Below, in pieces: positions 1 to 10,668 of a stretch of DNA of 64,000 nucleotides. The notes beneath the pieces are model-generated. The model worked only from the letters and a program-made list of their open reading frames with translations. It was not told the DNA's origin and made no database searches. Within the stretch, counting starts at the first letter, position 1. The number at the start of each line of letters is the position of its first letter. Both the position numbers and the translations under genes were made by a program. The stretch covers positions 124,001-188,000 of the forward strand of contig WHVD01000026.1 in the NCBI GenBank assembly GCA_015178975.1. Reading direction: 5' to 3'. The stretch comes from Hysterangium stoloniferum. Its lineage: Eukaryota; Basidiomycota; Agaricomycetes; Hysterangiales; Hysterangiaceae.

Positions 1-42
1 ATTTTCCTTGAATCCATCTTAGGTCGAAGAAGGCAGGAGTAG
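1..42 (+). pseudogene. 3' end of a CYWFA-family copy (copy A, cut by window edge)
   Basis: Only the last 13 codons are inside the window. They read IFLESILGRRRQE followed by TAG and match the C-termini of the copies at 2884-3621 and 8591-9328. The conserved 3' intron follows (donor gtgagtaatg near 60, acceptor tgcag near 118). The stop lies a few codons upstream of the stop in the other copies. Whether the rest of this copy is intact cannot be seen. Confidence 0.75.
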
Positions 43-545
43 ACCATGCCGGTGACATGGTGAGTAATGTTAATCGATCTAAGCTTTTTCTCACACAAAT
101 TCGGTACCTAATGCAGATTGAAAATTGATTGAATAAACGGAAATGCGGTACAGTCTATGGTATACAAAAACCTTGCAGGATTTACCGGTGTTCAAGTTGG
201 ACTGAATTCTCACATCCATCCACAACTTCACGTCCCGGCCCCGCCTCAGGGTGGTATTCCATGTTATACCTTACAAATAGCGTTATTTATATCGTTTAAA
301 TATTAAATTTTCTTGGGATACACACTAGAATTAAATACTGTCCTCATGGACTCAATGGCATCTGCCTATGGCGGTGTCCATAGGGAAACACCTTATGGAC
401 AGAGTTGAGTTGGGGTTATGACTTAAATTACGAACAATTCCAATTATAGGTAAGCGAACTAATACACTCTCGGATTCGCACGGCCGCCGTCCGTTGCTTC
501 CTTGGATACAAACCGATAGGCAGTCCATGTGGTTTTTTCGTCAAC
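43..545 (+). repeat. 3' flank of CYWFA copy A
   Basis: This non-coding stretch is shared with 3675-4150 (+), about 8095-8541 (-) and about 10085-10620 (-). It runs from the conserved 3' intron, through a segment with ctcatggactcaatggcatc and ggttatgacttaaatta, to cggattcgcacggccgcc. The sharing shows that whole segments, not only coding regions, were duplicated. Confidence 0.75.
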
Positions 546-552
546 ACCGCTG

Positions 553-1019
553 CTAACAGAAGCTTCCCAATTGTCCGGTTTGACCGTTTTGATTCCATTG
601 GTGTATAGGTTTCTTGTCACTCAATTCGAACAGCGCTACTAAAGGACAATATCTTTTTACTATCAAGTATGGCCGTGCGATAGAAGGCTCTTGGACCGTC
701 ATAGTATCGTGACATCGATCCTGCTTCAACAAAAGAAATTCCTGTCCACTGAACATATGAAGACATTGGAAAATCGGGTGGTTCTTTACATGAGTTTCTG
801 ATACTGCATGGATATTGCTGCGTGTAAGATATACGAAAAATGTCACCCATTGGGGCGGGTGGAAGGATATGAAGTTGTGCATGGATTTGAGAATGCAGCT
901 CCAACTTGAAGCACTGTAAATCATCAGGCTGTAAATTCCCCGTCTGACCGGCCTGTATCACATTTCGGTGCGTTTAATTTCATTTTCATTCTACATTTGA
1001 TATTAACATAATCCACATT
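553..1019. other. Intergenic, with an inverted piece of CYWFA 3' flank
   Basis: No convincing gene. From about 870 to 985 the sequence matches the minus-strand 3' flank of copy C (8420-8540), so it lies in inverted orientation to the flank at 43-545. The catttcggtgc stretch near 961 recurs at 25081 and 28990. Confidence 0.45.
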
Positions 1020-2079
1020 TTTCAAGTGTCGAAGAGGAAGACGTGTTCGTGGATGGGGAAGCGGAGAGGGAGGTGGACGGCGGCCCCTCTGAGGTGTTTG
1101 GACGGCGGACGCACTCGAGTCGGATCCGATGGACGACGGAGATGGATAAGCTTTTTCATCGGCTCAAGGAGTCATTTGATCTGTGTGGGACAGATTGGGA
1201 GGTGATGCAGTGGGCGAGGACGGTTCTGTTCCAGAAGGCACAACCAGCCGCGACTCCTCTGGATGGGGAAGCGTCGACACAAGTACAACCTCAATCTAGA
1301 TCTACCACACAAGGACAACAGCAGTTCGAATCTTGCTCACATCAACAACAACAAATCCAGCCCCAGCCCCAGCCCCAGAAAAGGTCAATTTTCCCCCAAT
1401 CTACCCCCTCCTCCTAACCTACCTAATGCGCAAAATGCGCGTCTCGCACCGCAACCCGCGCGCCTCCCTCGCGCTCTTCGCACACGCCAAGCAGCGCAGC
1501 ATCGCAAGCTACATCTTTGGCTGCACCACGCCCGCCTATAACGAGCTCCGGCGCGCACGGTGGGCGACTGAAGGGCTCGGCACGGCGGTGGGGGACAACG
1601 AGGGGCTGAGAGGCATGGAGAGCGTCCTGCGGGAGATGAAGGCCAACGGGCTGGGCTTTGATTCGTCGACGAGGGCGTTTATGGAGGATGTGAGGAGGGT
1701 GGGCAGAACGGGGATGGGGAGCGGGGTGGAGATGGAGATGGAGAGTGGGGTTGTGGCGCGGGAGCGGGAGTGGGAGGGCAGCCGTGGGTGGCCTCAGGCT
1801 GAGGAGACTGTGGGATTGGATGCCCATGAGGACAAAGATGGAGGAGAGGTGATGGTTTGGGAGGTGATGGTCAGGATTGAGGAGGTTTTGACGAGTTCGA
1901 AGCGCAGACGAAGGGGGAGGCATGGTGGGATTGGGAGGGATGAGAGAGAGGATGAGGCGGAGGGGAGCGGAAATATTGGAAGAAAAGAGGGCAAGGTGGA
2001 AGGAGGAAACATTGGGATGAGGAATGGAAGATGGAAGGGGGAGAGGCTGGGTTGGCTATTGGGGAGGAGGACCGGTTGA
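1020..2079 (+). pseudogene. Mtf2-like mitochondrial protein fragment, frameshifted
   Basis: Two overlapping reading frames together resemble the fungal Mtf2-like C-terminal domain. The first (1043-1417) has EMDKLFHRLKESFDL and a Q/P-rich tail. The second (1333-2079) has LLTYLMRKMRVSHR, ASLALFAHAKQRSIASY, FGCTTPAYNELRRARW and SVLREMKANGLGFDSS, the typical Mtf2-domain order. Mtf2-type proteins act in mitochondrial RNA metabolism and transcription. The frame change lies in the CAG/CCC-rich tract near 1370-1410. There is no mitochondrial presequence or plausible start, and upstream sequence is CYWFA flank, so this is a 5'-truncated broken copy. Its 3' half is GA-rich and recurs as fragments at 9594-9836, 23095-23470 and 25790-26050. 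The family call rests on motif memory. Confidence 0.6.
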
Positions 2080-2800
2080 CCTTAGAGTAGGGTCGTTAGA
2101 TTGCTTGTAGTACCCTACATAGAACAAATGGATTGGCATTTAAGGCAAAAGTCCGACCCAAATAGGTATCCCGTCGAGATCGACGGGAACATCTGGGAGA
2201 TTCCCCATAGTCGTGGCAGGGTGCTAAAAATCGGAATGATGACACATCTAAGGTACAATGTGAACATGGAACATGCTCTGAGCGGAGTACGAAGGCGGTG
2301 TCGAGGAGATTGGGCCAAGTTCTGGATTTAGAATAGATATTGTATTCGGTAATGGAGATAGACTAAATTTCGGGAGAATGACAGAGACTTTGTAGACGTC
2401 GATGAATGGAGTGGGAACAGGTGTGGGTGAAGTTCTACTCCAATGGATCTTTAGACTCGTTTTCATCCTCACTGGCAAACAGGGGATTCGGCTCCTCACC
2501 CTTTACGCACTGTTGAACAGATCGTTCATCCCGTGAGGCATCCCTTACATCATGAAAGTGGGAAGATCAGTAAGTATGCCGTCTGTATTGTCTAGCTAGC
2601 TCGGCTAGACTCGGCTAGACACACTACTCCCGAGTGTGTTCAGCATCCAGGGGTAGGCGTCATTTGCACAAATACTCCGAGCTTTTTCCCATCTTTGGCT
2701 GGGGGAGCGCCCATTGGTTGAGCGACGGACACACATGCATATATATCTATTTCCATCATGTCTTTTTAGAATGTGAGCGCTTGTTTATAATGTCCTCCAT
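2080..2800. other. Intergenic, no supported gene
   Basis: Open frames here are short and overlap without domain features. A small tandem of ctagctagctcggctagactcggctagac lies near 2591-2620, and a related tag (agactcggccagacacac) recurs near 4150 beside another CYWFA flank. Confidence 0.4.
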
Positions 2801-2883
2801 TATAATGTCACCCCCATATAAAAGCTACTTCCAGTCTCCAGGTAACAAAATGGAAAATCGTCCAAGAACGATAGACTTCATAC

Positions 2884-3621
2884 ATGGCTTCCGACTCACC
2901 TTTTCCAATATCCTCCGACACCCCGGAAGAGTCTTGTCCTCCGACATACTACAAGTTCATCCGCCAGGTCCTCCCCTTTCGCGGGGACGTTTACATTGTA
3001 TCCTTCATCGGCATATTTAAGGAGAAAAATAAGAAGGGGGAGCACGAATTCGTTGTTGCAGCTGTTTCACCACTAGGATCCGAGTCGCACAAGTCATTGG
3101 TCTTCCTGGTCGTGGAGCGTGCACCCCATCCGGTGTCTGTCATTGATGTCCACCGAACACTTTCCTCTCCCAATCATCACGTTCAGGCGAGAGATACTAT
3201 TTTTGCCCTTGAATACTGCAACTTTGACGCATTCCTACAAAAAAGGTCTGCGCAGCTTTTGCAGTATGTCAGTTTTAATACCGCTCTCGTTGGCGGCCAC
3301 TTCCTCGCTCTCGACTTTGTGCGCATTGTGGCCTCTATATCGGAATACAAGAAGAGCTACACCCTTACCGGGACGTCCTGCTACTGGTTTGCGGGAACGG
3401 TGATGGCGACCGTCAAGGAATGTCGCTTTCCTGTGTCGCATATAAGTGGCAGCGCTGAGGCTGCTGGGAGGTATTTGGGCAAAAGAATTTTCATTCGTGA
3501 TGTAAATGAAATACGTGATCTCATCGAAATCTACAACATTAAGAGGAGTGAAGACATCATTTTCCTTGAAACCATCTCAGGTCGAAGAAGGCAGGAGCAG
3601 ACTATGCCGGTGACATGGTGA
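2884..3621 (+). CDS. CYWFA-family uncharacterised protein, intact copy B
   Basis: This is an open 245-aa frame of unknown function. It has no signal peptide or transmembrane segment, so it is probably intracellular. Conserved blocks, in order: DSPFPISSDT near the N-terminus, TYYKFIRQVL, KKGEHEFVVAAVSPLG (about 50-65), SLVFLVVER, DTIFALEYCNF (about 105), FNTALVGGHFLALDF, then SYTLTGTSCYWFAGTVMAT (about 165-180), EAAGRYLGKRIFIRD and SEDIIFLETISGRRR. The start was chosen because every copy diverges upstream of ATGGCTTCCGAC. A 57-nt intron (3618-3674, gtgagt to tgcag) splits the stop codon: spliced, the frame ends in TGA two bases into the next exon; unspliced, one Trp codon is added. Copy E has about 80 further N-terminal residues from upstream exons, so this copy may be a shortened form. 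The open frame is certain; function is unknown. Confidence 0.7.
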   Translation: MASDSPFPISSDTPEESCPPTYYKFIRQVLPFRGDVYIVSFIGIFKEKNKKGEHEFVVAAVSPLGSESHKSLVFLVVERAPHPVSVIDVHRTLSSPNHHVQARDTIFALEYCNFDAFLQKRSAQLLQYVSFNTALVGGHFLALDFVRIVASISEYKKSYTLTGTSCYWFAGTVMATVKECRFPVSHISGSAEAAGRYLGKRIFIRDVNEIRDLIEIYNIKRSEDIIFLETISGRRRQEQTMPVTW

Positions 3622-3674
3622 GTAAGGTTAATACATCTAAGCTTTTTCTCACAAGCTTTCGGTACCCAATGCAG

Positions 3675-4150
3675 ATTGGAAATTCATTTAATGCACAGGA
3701 ACACGATACAGTCTATGTGATATGGAAACTTTGCAGAACGTACAGGTGTTCAAATTAGACTGAATTCTCATATCCATCTACAACTTCATGTCCCACCCCC
3801 ACCTCAGGGTGGTATTCCCTGTTATACCTTACAGATAGCATTATCTATGTCGTTTTAGTATTGATTTTTCTTATTCTACGAACTCGAATTCAGTACTGCC
3901 CTCATGGACTCAATGGCATCTGCCTATGACGGTGCCCATAGGGAATTTCCACATGCATCCACGACTTCATCTCCCCTCACGGACTCAATGCCATCTGCCG
4001 TATGATGGTGCCCTTAGGTAAAACACCTTACGGACAGAGTTGAGTTGGGGTTATGACTTAAATTACGGACAATTCCAATTCTAAGTAAGTGAACTAATAC
4101 ACTCTCGGATTCGCACGGCCGCCTTCCATCGCTGGCTCGCTAGTTCATAT
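3675..4150 (+). repeat. 3' flank of CYWFA copy B
   Basis: Same segment as at 43-545, with the ctcatggactcaatggcatctgcctatga block duplicated (about 3902 and 3976) before ggttatgacttaaatta. It ends at cggattcgcacggccgcc. Confidence 0.7.
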
Positions 4151-5479
4151 AGACTCGGCCAGACACACAATCTTCTGATATCCCGACCTATTTTACTGGT
4201 CACTATATTGCTGACTAAAACTATCGGTGGTCTGTGTAATCTTTATAACGAGTATAGTTTCTTAGACATTCCTAAATCCCTGGTATTATGTAAATTATTC
4301 AACAAAGACGTAAAAATACGCTCCATTGAATCATGATGTGGGGCGGTTGGCGAACCATAGAGAAATACTAGGAACCATGAGAGCCATGAATTCCAAAGTA
4401 TGTGCGCTTCGCAGACACTTTTGATCAAAGGATATACTGCCTGGCGCCACAGCCATGCCCGCGGACCTTTAGTTACTCACGTGAGCATCCTGTTTTTCCT
4501 GCTGCACAGCCATGGTCCTGTTCGTTAGTTCGTAGAGCAATACACCGTTGTCCTATCAACCTGTACGACCCAGACCCAGTGAACCTATTTGACGACAGGC
4601 TTTCAGTTATTTGCCTTTCCCGCGAGTTTATTTGTTCTGCTGTCTTGACTCGAACGCCATAAATCTCTACAACTACGGGTTTCAGATATTGAATGATATT
4701 TCATACATGATAATGCGGCCTAGTAATTTTGTTTTAAGAAGAAAGAAGCTGAGTGGAGTTCGATACAACCACCTAATAGTTGGAAATACTTTTAATGCAG
4801 GATCGGAAAAGACATGGATTCAATAGCTGGTTCGAGAAGTGGCTGTATAAATGCACGAGGCAAGGCAGGACCCCGGGAGGGGGTCTGGGCTGCTTACCAA
4901 CCGAGGTGTGCCTCGACTGTGATGCCTCAATCACATGCTTTCCATAACTAGTGGAGAAAAGTTCGCAACATCTCCTGCAGAACAGAGTAGCATTAAATGC
5001 CATGTCATGGAAGATTAAACCGATTTGGACGTCAAAATACACAGATGGCACTAGACAACCTGTATACATGTACATGGACATTCCCATCCCCCGGATGTAC
5101 ATAGCACATCATATTATATGACATGGCGTCGCACCATCACTTCAGGACCTTTCAGCGATCTTATAAAGCAGTAAATTCCCCTATATGCGTGCCAGTGCCG
5201 GTCGCGCACCCATATTGACCACAGTGTCCAAGTGTGAAAGAGGAAACGAAACCTACAAGACTTCTTGGCCAGATAAAATCGAAATTAACACGGATGAGAC
5301 TAAGCATGGCATGGTATCGTACAATTGCACAATAGATATAAATCTGATCGACTTGAGAATGCCACAATGGAGACAAGTCATTCACAAAATTCCACATACA
5401 AGCTGTCTGAAGTGGACAGCCGCTTGGCCAACTATAAAAATATGGCGCGCAAACATTAACAGATTACCTTTATGCCAAT
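4151..5479. other. Intergenic, no supported gene
   Basis: No open frame shows domain features or codon structure. A stretch near 4685-4760 (gaatgatatttcatacatg, then aagaagaaag) resembles the outer part of the repeat seen at 24260-24330, 25400-25470 and 38830-38920. Confidence 0.35.
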
Positions 5480-5800
5480 TACTTATTAAAAATAGTATGA
5501 GTTGACTCTATTGCAATACACAATATACAAGGGTTTAATAAGCTTGTAATAAAAGTATTTGTTTCTCAATATCTTGTGTCAGTTAGTGTAGCACCTCCTG
5601 ACAATATAGGTTGGATGCTCTGGGAGGTGTATAGTGGTTCTGACACACATTAACCTCCAAAAGCATGGTCCACAATTAGCATCTTCATATGAAAAGTTGC
5701 AATAATTGGTGGACTCCCCCTATAAAAAGGTGTGTTTCATCATCAAATTTAACATTACTAGTGTTCAGGAACAGATAAATATTCGTGTCCCTGAAAGAGG
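5480..5800 (+). repeat. Dispersed repeat R1 (inverted partner at 27430-27760)
   Basis: Starting at tattaaaaatagtatgagttg, this stretch matches the reverse complement of about 27430-27760 over some 300 bp, including gtgtcagttagtg and catggtccacaattagcatc. No coding potential and no clear TIR or LTR ends are visible. It is probably the end of an unidentified transposon or a MITE. Confidence 0.5.
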
Positions 5801-6470
5801 CTGTGCAGTTGCAGCCTAGCTACCCGCGACAAATAGCAATTTCCCCAAATATGCTGACATGGGTAATAATAGCAAGATCGCAAAAGTGCCAGCGACGATC
5901 ACCATCTGGGCAACGCAGATGGTGGCGTTAGATGTGCGATATAGGCGAGAAAGGAGGTGTGGTTCATCGGTCTCTGGGGAACTAGTATGAAGTTTGGGTC
6001 TCCCTCGTATTACTTTTCAAAAATAGTGATGGAAATTTCTGAAATTGCAAGTCATTCTGAACTGCCGGTCTGATCGGTTTGGTTAGAGATGTTGGTTCTT
6101 CAGAAAAAACAAAGCGTTGGTTGGACTCTAAGAAGCCCTCAGCCGCAGTGGTCGAAATGTGTGCTTATCCCATTCAGAGTCTTGATTACAGTCTTCCGGT
6201 CGTTCCACGGACCACACCATCACGTGTGTTGTTCTGTCCCTGATAGGTGAGATGACGACGTAACATCGCCCGTTCAGCTCGGACTCACTGCTATGTATAA
6301 TCATATTACTGCGGATTAGTCTTAAAAGTACATACGAAATATAGGCACGGTGCTTCTTCCTGTGCTGAGAGTGTGGCCGAGAGGCGAAAGCTGTGAACTT
6401 ACGTGAGCTGGATTGGACGAGAATCAACAAGCAGCTCTGCCTGAGATGCCCAGAATTTCCTTAAAAAAGC
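5801..6470. other. Intergenic, no supported gene
   Basis: A 100-aa minus-strand frame (6128-6430) has no recognisable domain and looks like chance. Nothing else is evident. Confidence 0.35.
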
Positions 6471-7088
6471 ATGAAAAAGAACTTATCTTTTGATTCGGCG
6501 TGTCTATCCATGAGCCACGTAGCGCTTATAGATAGACTCTTTAATCGCCCCGGTTGGCTGAACGCACACATCGACTTATTGGCGAATCTCAGACCAAACA
6601 GTGGGGACCTTTTACGCAGATTGTCTCTGGAAAAAGAAGCTTCTGTACTATTCCCTGTATACCTACATCTATGTAAACTCGAAGTATCAAGAGGTACACC
6701 CCGTCAACAAACGATTGGCTTTCTATCCTGTATGACTTATGATTCACCTTTCCCAATATCCCTCGACACTAGGGACGTTTCGTGCGTTCCGATATCCTAC
6801 AAACTCCTCCGCCAGATGCTCCTTTCCAACAGAGTCGTTTATGTCGCATCCTCCATTGGCATATTGAAGGAGGCTAATAAGAAGGGGGAGCACGAATGTG
6901 TTGTCGCAGCTGTTTCACCACTCAGATGCGAGTCACACCGATCATTGGTTTTCCTCGTCGTGGAGCGTGTTCCTCATGTGGCATCTCCCATTGATGTTCG
7001 AACACTTTCCTCTCCTGATTATCACGCTGAGGCGAGAGACATACTTTGCCCTGGAATACTGCAACGTTTACGCATTCCTTCATCCCTT
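6471..7088 (+). pseudogene. CYWFA-family copy, 3'-truncated by a MITE
   Basis: From about 6732 the frame gives YDSPFPISLDT, YKLLRQML, NKKGEHECVVAAVSPL and SLVFLVVERVP, the N-terminal half of the CYWFA protein. Near 7035 a small deletion shifts the frame (ARDILCPG where others have ARDTIFAL). Homology stops at gcattccttc, exactly where the MITE at 7089 begins, and the missing half is not found beyond the MITE. The in-frame ATG at 6471 adds about 87 residues unlike the N-terminus of copy E. Not functional. Confidence 0.7.
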
Positions 7089-7687
7089 CTAAGATAGGGC
7101 TCATGCACATTCGACCCCATCACGTGGACTGTGACCAAATGTGACCATGTTATTGCCAATATGCAAGCCTAAATTGGTTTAAAATTGATCCAGGTCTAAT
7201 AACTTCTTTCCTTCGTCGAAATTGAGTGATTGGAAACCTAAACCCTCTTTGAATTACAATTTTACATCAACTTTAGGTTTCCTTTTGTCACAGAAGGTTT
7301 GTTTGAAGCAGTAATTAGAAAAATGGTCATTTGTCACCCTTTGTCACCCTTTGACCACGTGATGGGGTCTTTTTTTTTTTTTTTTTTTTTTGATATATTT
7401 GTATCCCGCTTCAAGCAACAATGGCTAACTGCGGCTAGGGGGTGAAAAGGCCCCCAGAGAAACTATGCTACAGTGGTACAAAGTTCCGAGTGAGCTACGT
7501 GCATGCAAGGGATTTTAGTAAGCAAAGGGGGGGCATGTAGATATATATACATGGTATAGAGCTGAGGCCTTGAGGCCTTGGGCCGAAGCCCCAAGGAAAG
7601 CCCGAGATCCTGCTAGCAGGCGTCGACAAGGGCTGCAGGCACACCGGACCACGTGATGGGGTCGAATGTGCATGAGCCCTATCTTAG
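7089..7687. mobile_element. MITE with 39-bp TIRs, split by a retroposon
   Basis: Terminal inverted repeats of 39 bp (left 7089-7127, right 7649-7687) begin CTAAGATAGGGCTCATGCAC and match perfectly by eye. Without the retroposon inside, the element is about 305 bp and has no ORF. The second and third bases of each TIR form a TA, consistent with a Tc1/mariner-type TA target, though the duplication cannot be separated from the TIR. It contains short tgtcaccctt repeats near 7330-7350. Confidence 0.75.
7370..7646 (-). mobile_element. Poly(A) retroposon (SINE or 5'-truncated LINE) with 17-bp TSD
   Basis: The insertion is flanked by perfect copies of GACCACGTGATGGGGTC at 7353-7369 and 7647-7663. 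A run of about 20 T follows the left copy, so on the minus strand the element ends in poly(A). A long target duplication plus a poly(A) tail is the mark of LINE-type target-primed integration. The body is about 255 bp and includes a hairpin-forming stretch ccttgggccgaagccccaagg. I see no convincing Pol III A and B boxes, so SINE and truncated LINE 3' end cannot be told apart. Confidence 0.75.
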
Positions 7688-8094
7688 TGTTGGAGGATTG
7701 CGAGCGCTAGAAGCTACTAGAAGATTAGTAAGCTTGGTCACAGGATATTTAAGTCGAGTCACTGCAGTTCACGCAATTGGCAGCGCTAATTGTGTGCGGA
7801 CCTCGAGAGTTAGCATTGAGTGGTATTCGCGTTTGTCTGAGTTTGGAGTTGAAGTAACGGCGTTACGTAAGCTACCTTTGGTAAGCTGGAACGCAGTGTA
7901 GGGCACCTGTATAGTTGCATTACGCTTATGGATGCTATATAGTTATACCTCCAAATGCGTAAGCTCTTAGTGGAGTTATCACTCAATAAGAGTTCTTACT
8001 AGAACTGCGCATTTTGCGTTAACAACCTATATACCAATGGAATCAAGAAGGTGAAATGGGAAGCTTTTGTCGGCGGCGGTGTTGGCAAAAAAAC
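7688..8094. repeat. Dispersed repeat next to CYWFA copies, no gene
   Basis: Segments recur elsewhere. Acaggatatttaagtcg through gtggtattcgcgtttgtctgag matches 9830-9980. Gaagtaacggcgttacgtaag through cttagtggagttatcactca matches the reverse complement of about 30515-30660. No open frame is convincing. Confidence 0.45.
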
Positions 8095-8541
8095 CGTATG
8101 GATTGCGCAGCCAAGCAAGCGACGCTCGGCGGCCGTGCGAATCCGAGAGTGTATTAGTTTGCTTACCTATAATTGGAATTGTCCAAGTCATAACCCCAAC
8201 TCAACTCTGATGGGCACCGTCATACGGCAGATGGCATTGCGTCTGTGAGGAAACATGAAGTTGTGGATGGATGTGAGAATTCCCTATGGGCACCGTCATA
8301 GGCAGATGCCATTGAGTCCATGAGGCAGTACTGAATTCTAGTTTGTAGACTAAGAAAAACCAATACTAAAACAACATAGATGATGCTATCTGTAAGGTAT
8401 AACACGGAATGCCACCCTGAGGTGGGGTGGGAGATGAAGTTGTGCATGGATGTGAGAATTCAGTCCAACTTAAACACCTGTAAATTCCGCAAGGTTCCAT
8501 ATAACATAGACTGTATCGTGTTTATTAAATTAATTTTCAAT
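8095..8541 (-). repeat. 3' flank of CYWFA copy C
   Basis: Reverse-complement version of the flank at 43-545 and 3675-4150, containing ggcggccgtgcgaatccgag at its outer edge. Confidence 0.7.
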
Positions 8542-8590
8542 CTGCATTAGGTACCGAAATTGTGTGAGAAGAAGCTTAGATGGATTAACA

Positions 8591-9328
8591 TTACTCACCA
8601 GGTGACATAGTCTGCTCCTCCCTTCTTCGGCGTGAGATGGATTCAAGGAAAATGATATCTTCCCTCCTCTTAATGTTGTAGATGTCGATGAGATAACGTA
8701 TCTCATTTGCATCACGAATGAAAATTTTCCTACCCAAATACCTCCCAGCAGCCTCAGCGCTGCCACTTATATGCTCCACAGGAAAGCGACACTCCTTGAT
8801 CGTCGCCATCACCGTTCCTGCAAACCAGTAGCAGGATGTCCCGGTAAGGGTGTAGCTCTTCTTGTATTCCGATATAGAGGCCACAATGCGCAAAAAGTCG
8901 AGAGCGAAGAAGTGGCCGCCAATGAGAGCGGTATTGAAACTGACATACTGCAAAAGCTGCGCAGACCTTTTTTGTAGGAATGCGTAAAAGTTGCAGTATT
9001 CCAGGGCGAAGATAGTGTCTCTGGCCTCGACGTGATAATCGGGAGAGGAAAGTGTTCGATGAACATCAACGGCAGATGCCGCATGAGGAACACGTTCCAC
9101 GATGAGGAAAACCAATGATCGGTGCGACTCGCATCCGAGTGGTGAAACAGCTGCGACAACAAATTCGTGCTCCCCCTTCTTATAAGTCTCCTTAAATATG
9201 CCGATGAAGGATATAATGTGAACGTCCCTGCGGAAAGGGAGGACCTGGCGGATGAACTTGTAGTATGTCGGAGGACAAGAAACTTCCCTGGTGTCAGAGG
9301 ATATTGGAAAAGGTGAGTCGGAAGCCAT
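8591..9328 (-). CDS. CYWFA-family uncharacterised protein, intact copy C
   Basis: This is an open 245-aa frame collinear with copy B, with differences spread over its length. It keeps TYYKFIRQVLPF, KKGEHEFVVAAVSPLG, SLVFLIVERVPHAAS, DTIFALEYCNFYAF, SYTLTGTSCYWFAGTVMAT and EAAGRYLGRKIFIRD. The 57-nt 3' intron is conserved at 8542-8598; spliced, the protein ends after one further Asp codon at a TGA at 8537-8539. Start at ATGGCTTCCGAC as in copy B. No signal peptide or membrane segment. Sequence upstream (9329-9540) contains an aacggttgtccattttgg remnant also seen 5' of copies B and D. Function unknown. Confidence 0.7.
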   Translation of the reverse strand: MASDSPFPISSDTREVSCPPTYYKFIRQVLPFRRDVHIISFIGIFKETYKKGEHEFVVAAVSPLGCESHRSLVFLIVERVPHAASAVDVHRTLSSPDYHVEARDTIFALEYCNFYAFLQKRSAQLLQYVSFNTALIGGHFFALDFLRIVASISEYKKSYTLTGTSCYWFAGTVMATIKECRFPVEHISGSAEAAGRYLGRKIFIRDANEIRYLIDIYNIKRREDIIFLESISRRRREEQTMSPGE

Positions 9329-9593
9329 GTATGAAGTCTACCGTGCTTGAACGGTTGTCCATTTTGGTACTGGGGATTATAAGTACTTTGCCTATGGCAC
9401 CTTCTTCATAGCGAAACACTAGTCGGGCTGTACATTCCCACGGAGCGTTGCCGTATGGGGTGATTGTGGAACATTTCAGCCAGATTACACGCATCATCTA
9501 CACTCCATAGAATATTGAAGTCGGACTTTATGCCTATCCATTTGTTCAATGTAGAGCACTACAAGTAGCCTAACGACCCTACTTTAAAGTCAA

Positions 9594-9836
9594 CCAGTCC
9601 TCCTGATGGCCAACCCAGCTCTGCCCCTTCCATCTCCCATTCCTCATCCATCCCAATGTTTCCTCCTCGCCTACATCTTGCCCTCTGTTATTCCTAGATT
9701 TCCGCTTCCCTCCTCATCCCCTCTCTCATCCCTCCCAATCCCACCATGCCTCCCCCTCTGCCTGCTCTTCGAACTCGCCATAACCTTCTCAATCCTTACC
9801 ATCGCCTCCCGAACCGTGTCTTCTCAAGCTTGGTGA
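9594..9836 (-). pseudogene. Mtf2-like 3' fragment
   Basis: Pyrimidine-rich on the plus strand (ccttccatctcccattcctcatcc). It is the reverse complement of about 1830-2070, the 3' part of the Mtf2-like fragment. It is too decayed and truncated to code. Confidence 0.5.
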
Positions 9837-10084
9837 CAGGATATTTGCAGTTAGTATTCTTCACACATTTGGCAGCGCTAATTGTTAAGTTTTCGGTGTG
9901 GACTAATTGTTAAGTTTTCGGCGTGGACCTTGAGAGAGTTAGCAATGAGTGGTATTCGCGTTTGTCTGAGTTCTGTTCGAATGGAGTTACAAGAACCTAT
10001 ACACCGGACCAAATACGAACGGACAGGTATGGTATCAGGGAATGAGTCAGTTCCGCGTAGCGCCACAACCTAGAATCAAAAAGG
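9837..10084. repeat. Dispersed repeat upstream of copy D
   Basis: Matches 7725-7850 (ggtgacaggatatttg, ggcagcgctaattgt, gtggtattcgcgtttgtctgag). It contains a short tandem duplication of ctaattgttaagttttcggygtgga at about 9878-9928. Confidence 0.45.
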
Positions 10085-10640
10085 CCAAATGGGAAGCTTT
10101 GGTCGGCGGCGGTGTTGACGAAAAAACCATATAGATTGGCCATCATTTTGCAGTCAAGGAAGCGACGGACGGCAGCTGTCCGAATCCGAGAGTGTATTAG
10201 TTCGCTTAATTGGAAGTGTCCATAATTTAAGTCTTAACGCCAACTCAACTCTGTCCATAATGGGCACTGTTATAGGCCAGATGCCATTGAGTCCGTAAGT
10301 TGTGGATGGATGTGAGAATTCCCTATGGGCACCGTCATAGGCAGATGCCACTGCATCCATGAGGCAGCACTGAATTCTAGTTTGTAGACCAAGCAAAACC
10401 AATACTAAAACGACATAAATAATGCTATCTGTAAGGCATAACACAGAATGCCACCCTGAGGCAGGTGGCGGGACATGAAGTTGTGGATGGATGTGAGAAG
10501 TTAGTCAACTTAAACACCTGTAAATCCTGCAAAGTTTCTGTATAATATAGACTGCATCACGTTTCTGTGCATCAAATTACTTTTCAATCTGCATTCGGTA
10601 CCGAAATTGTGTGAGAAAAAGCCTAGATCGATTAACATTA
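10085..10640 (-). repeat. 3' flank of CYWFA copy D
   Basis: Reverse-complement version of the conserved flank, including catccatgaggcagcactgaattctag. The 3' intron signals of the family (actcac near 10641 and ctgcat near 10591) are preserved. Confidence 0.65.
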
Positions 10641-10668
10641 CTCACCATATCACCGGCATAATCTGCTC

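Noticed and set aside
1423..1923. 166-aa minus-strand frame rich in His/Pro.
   Set aside because: It is the shadow of the GA-rich Mtf2-like fragment on the other strand.
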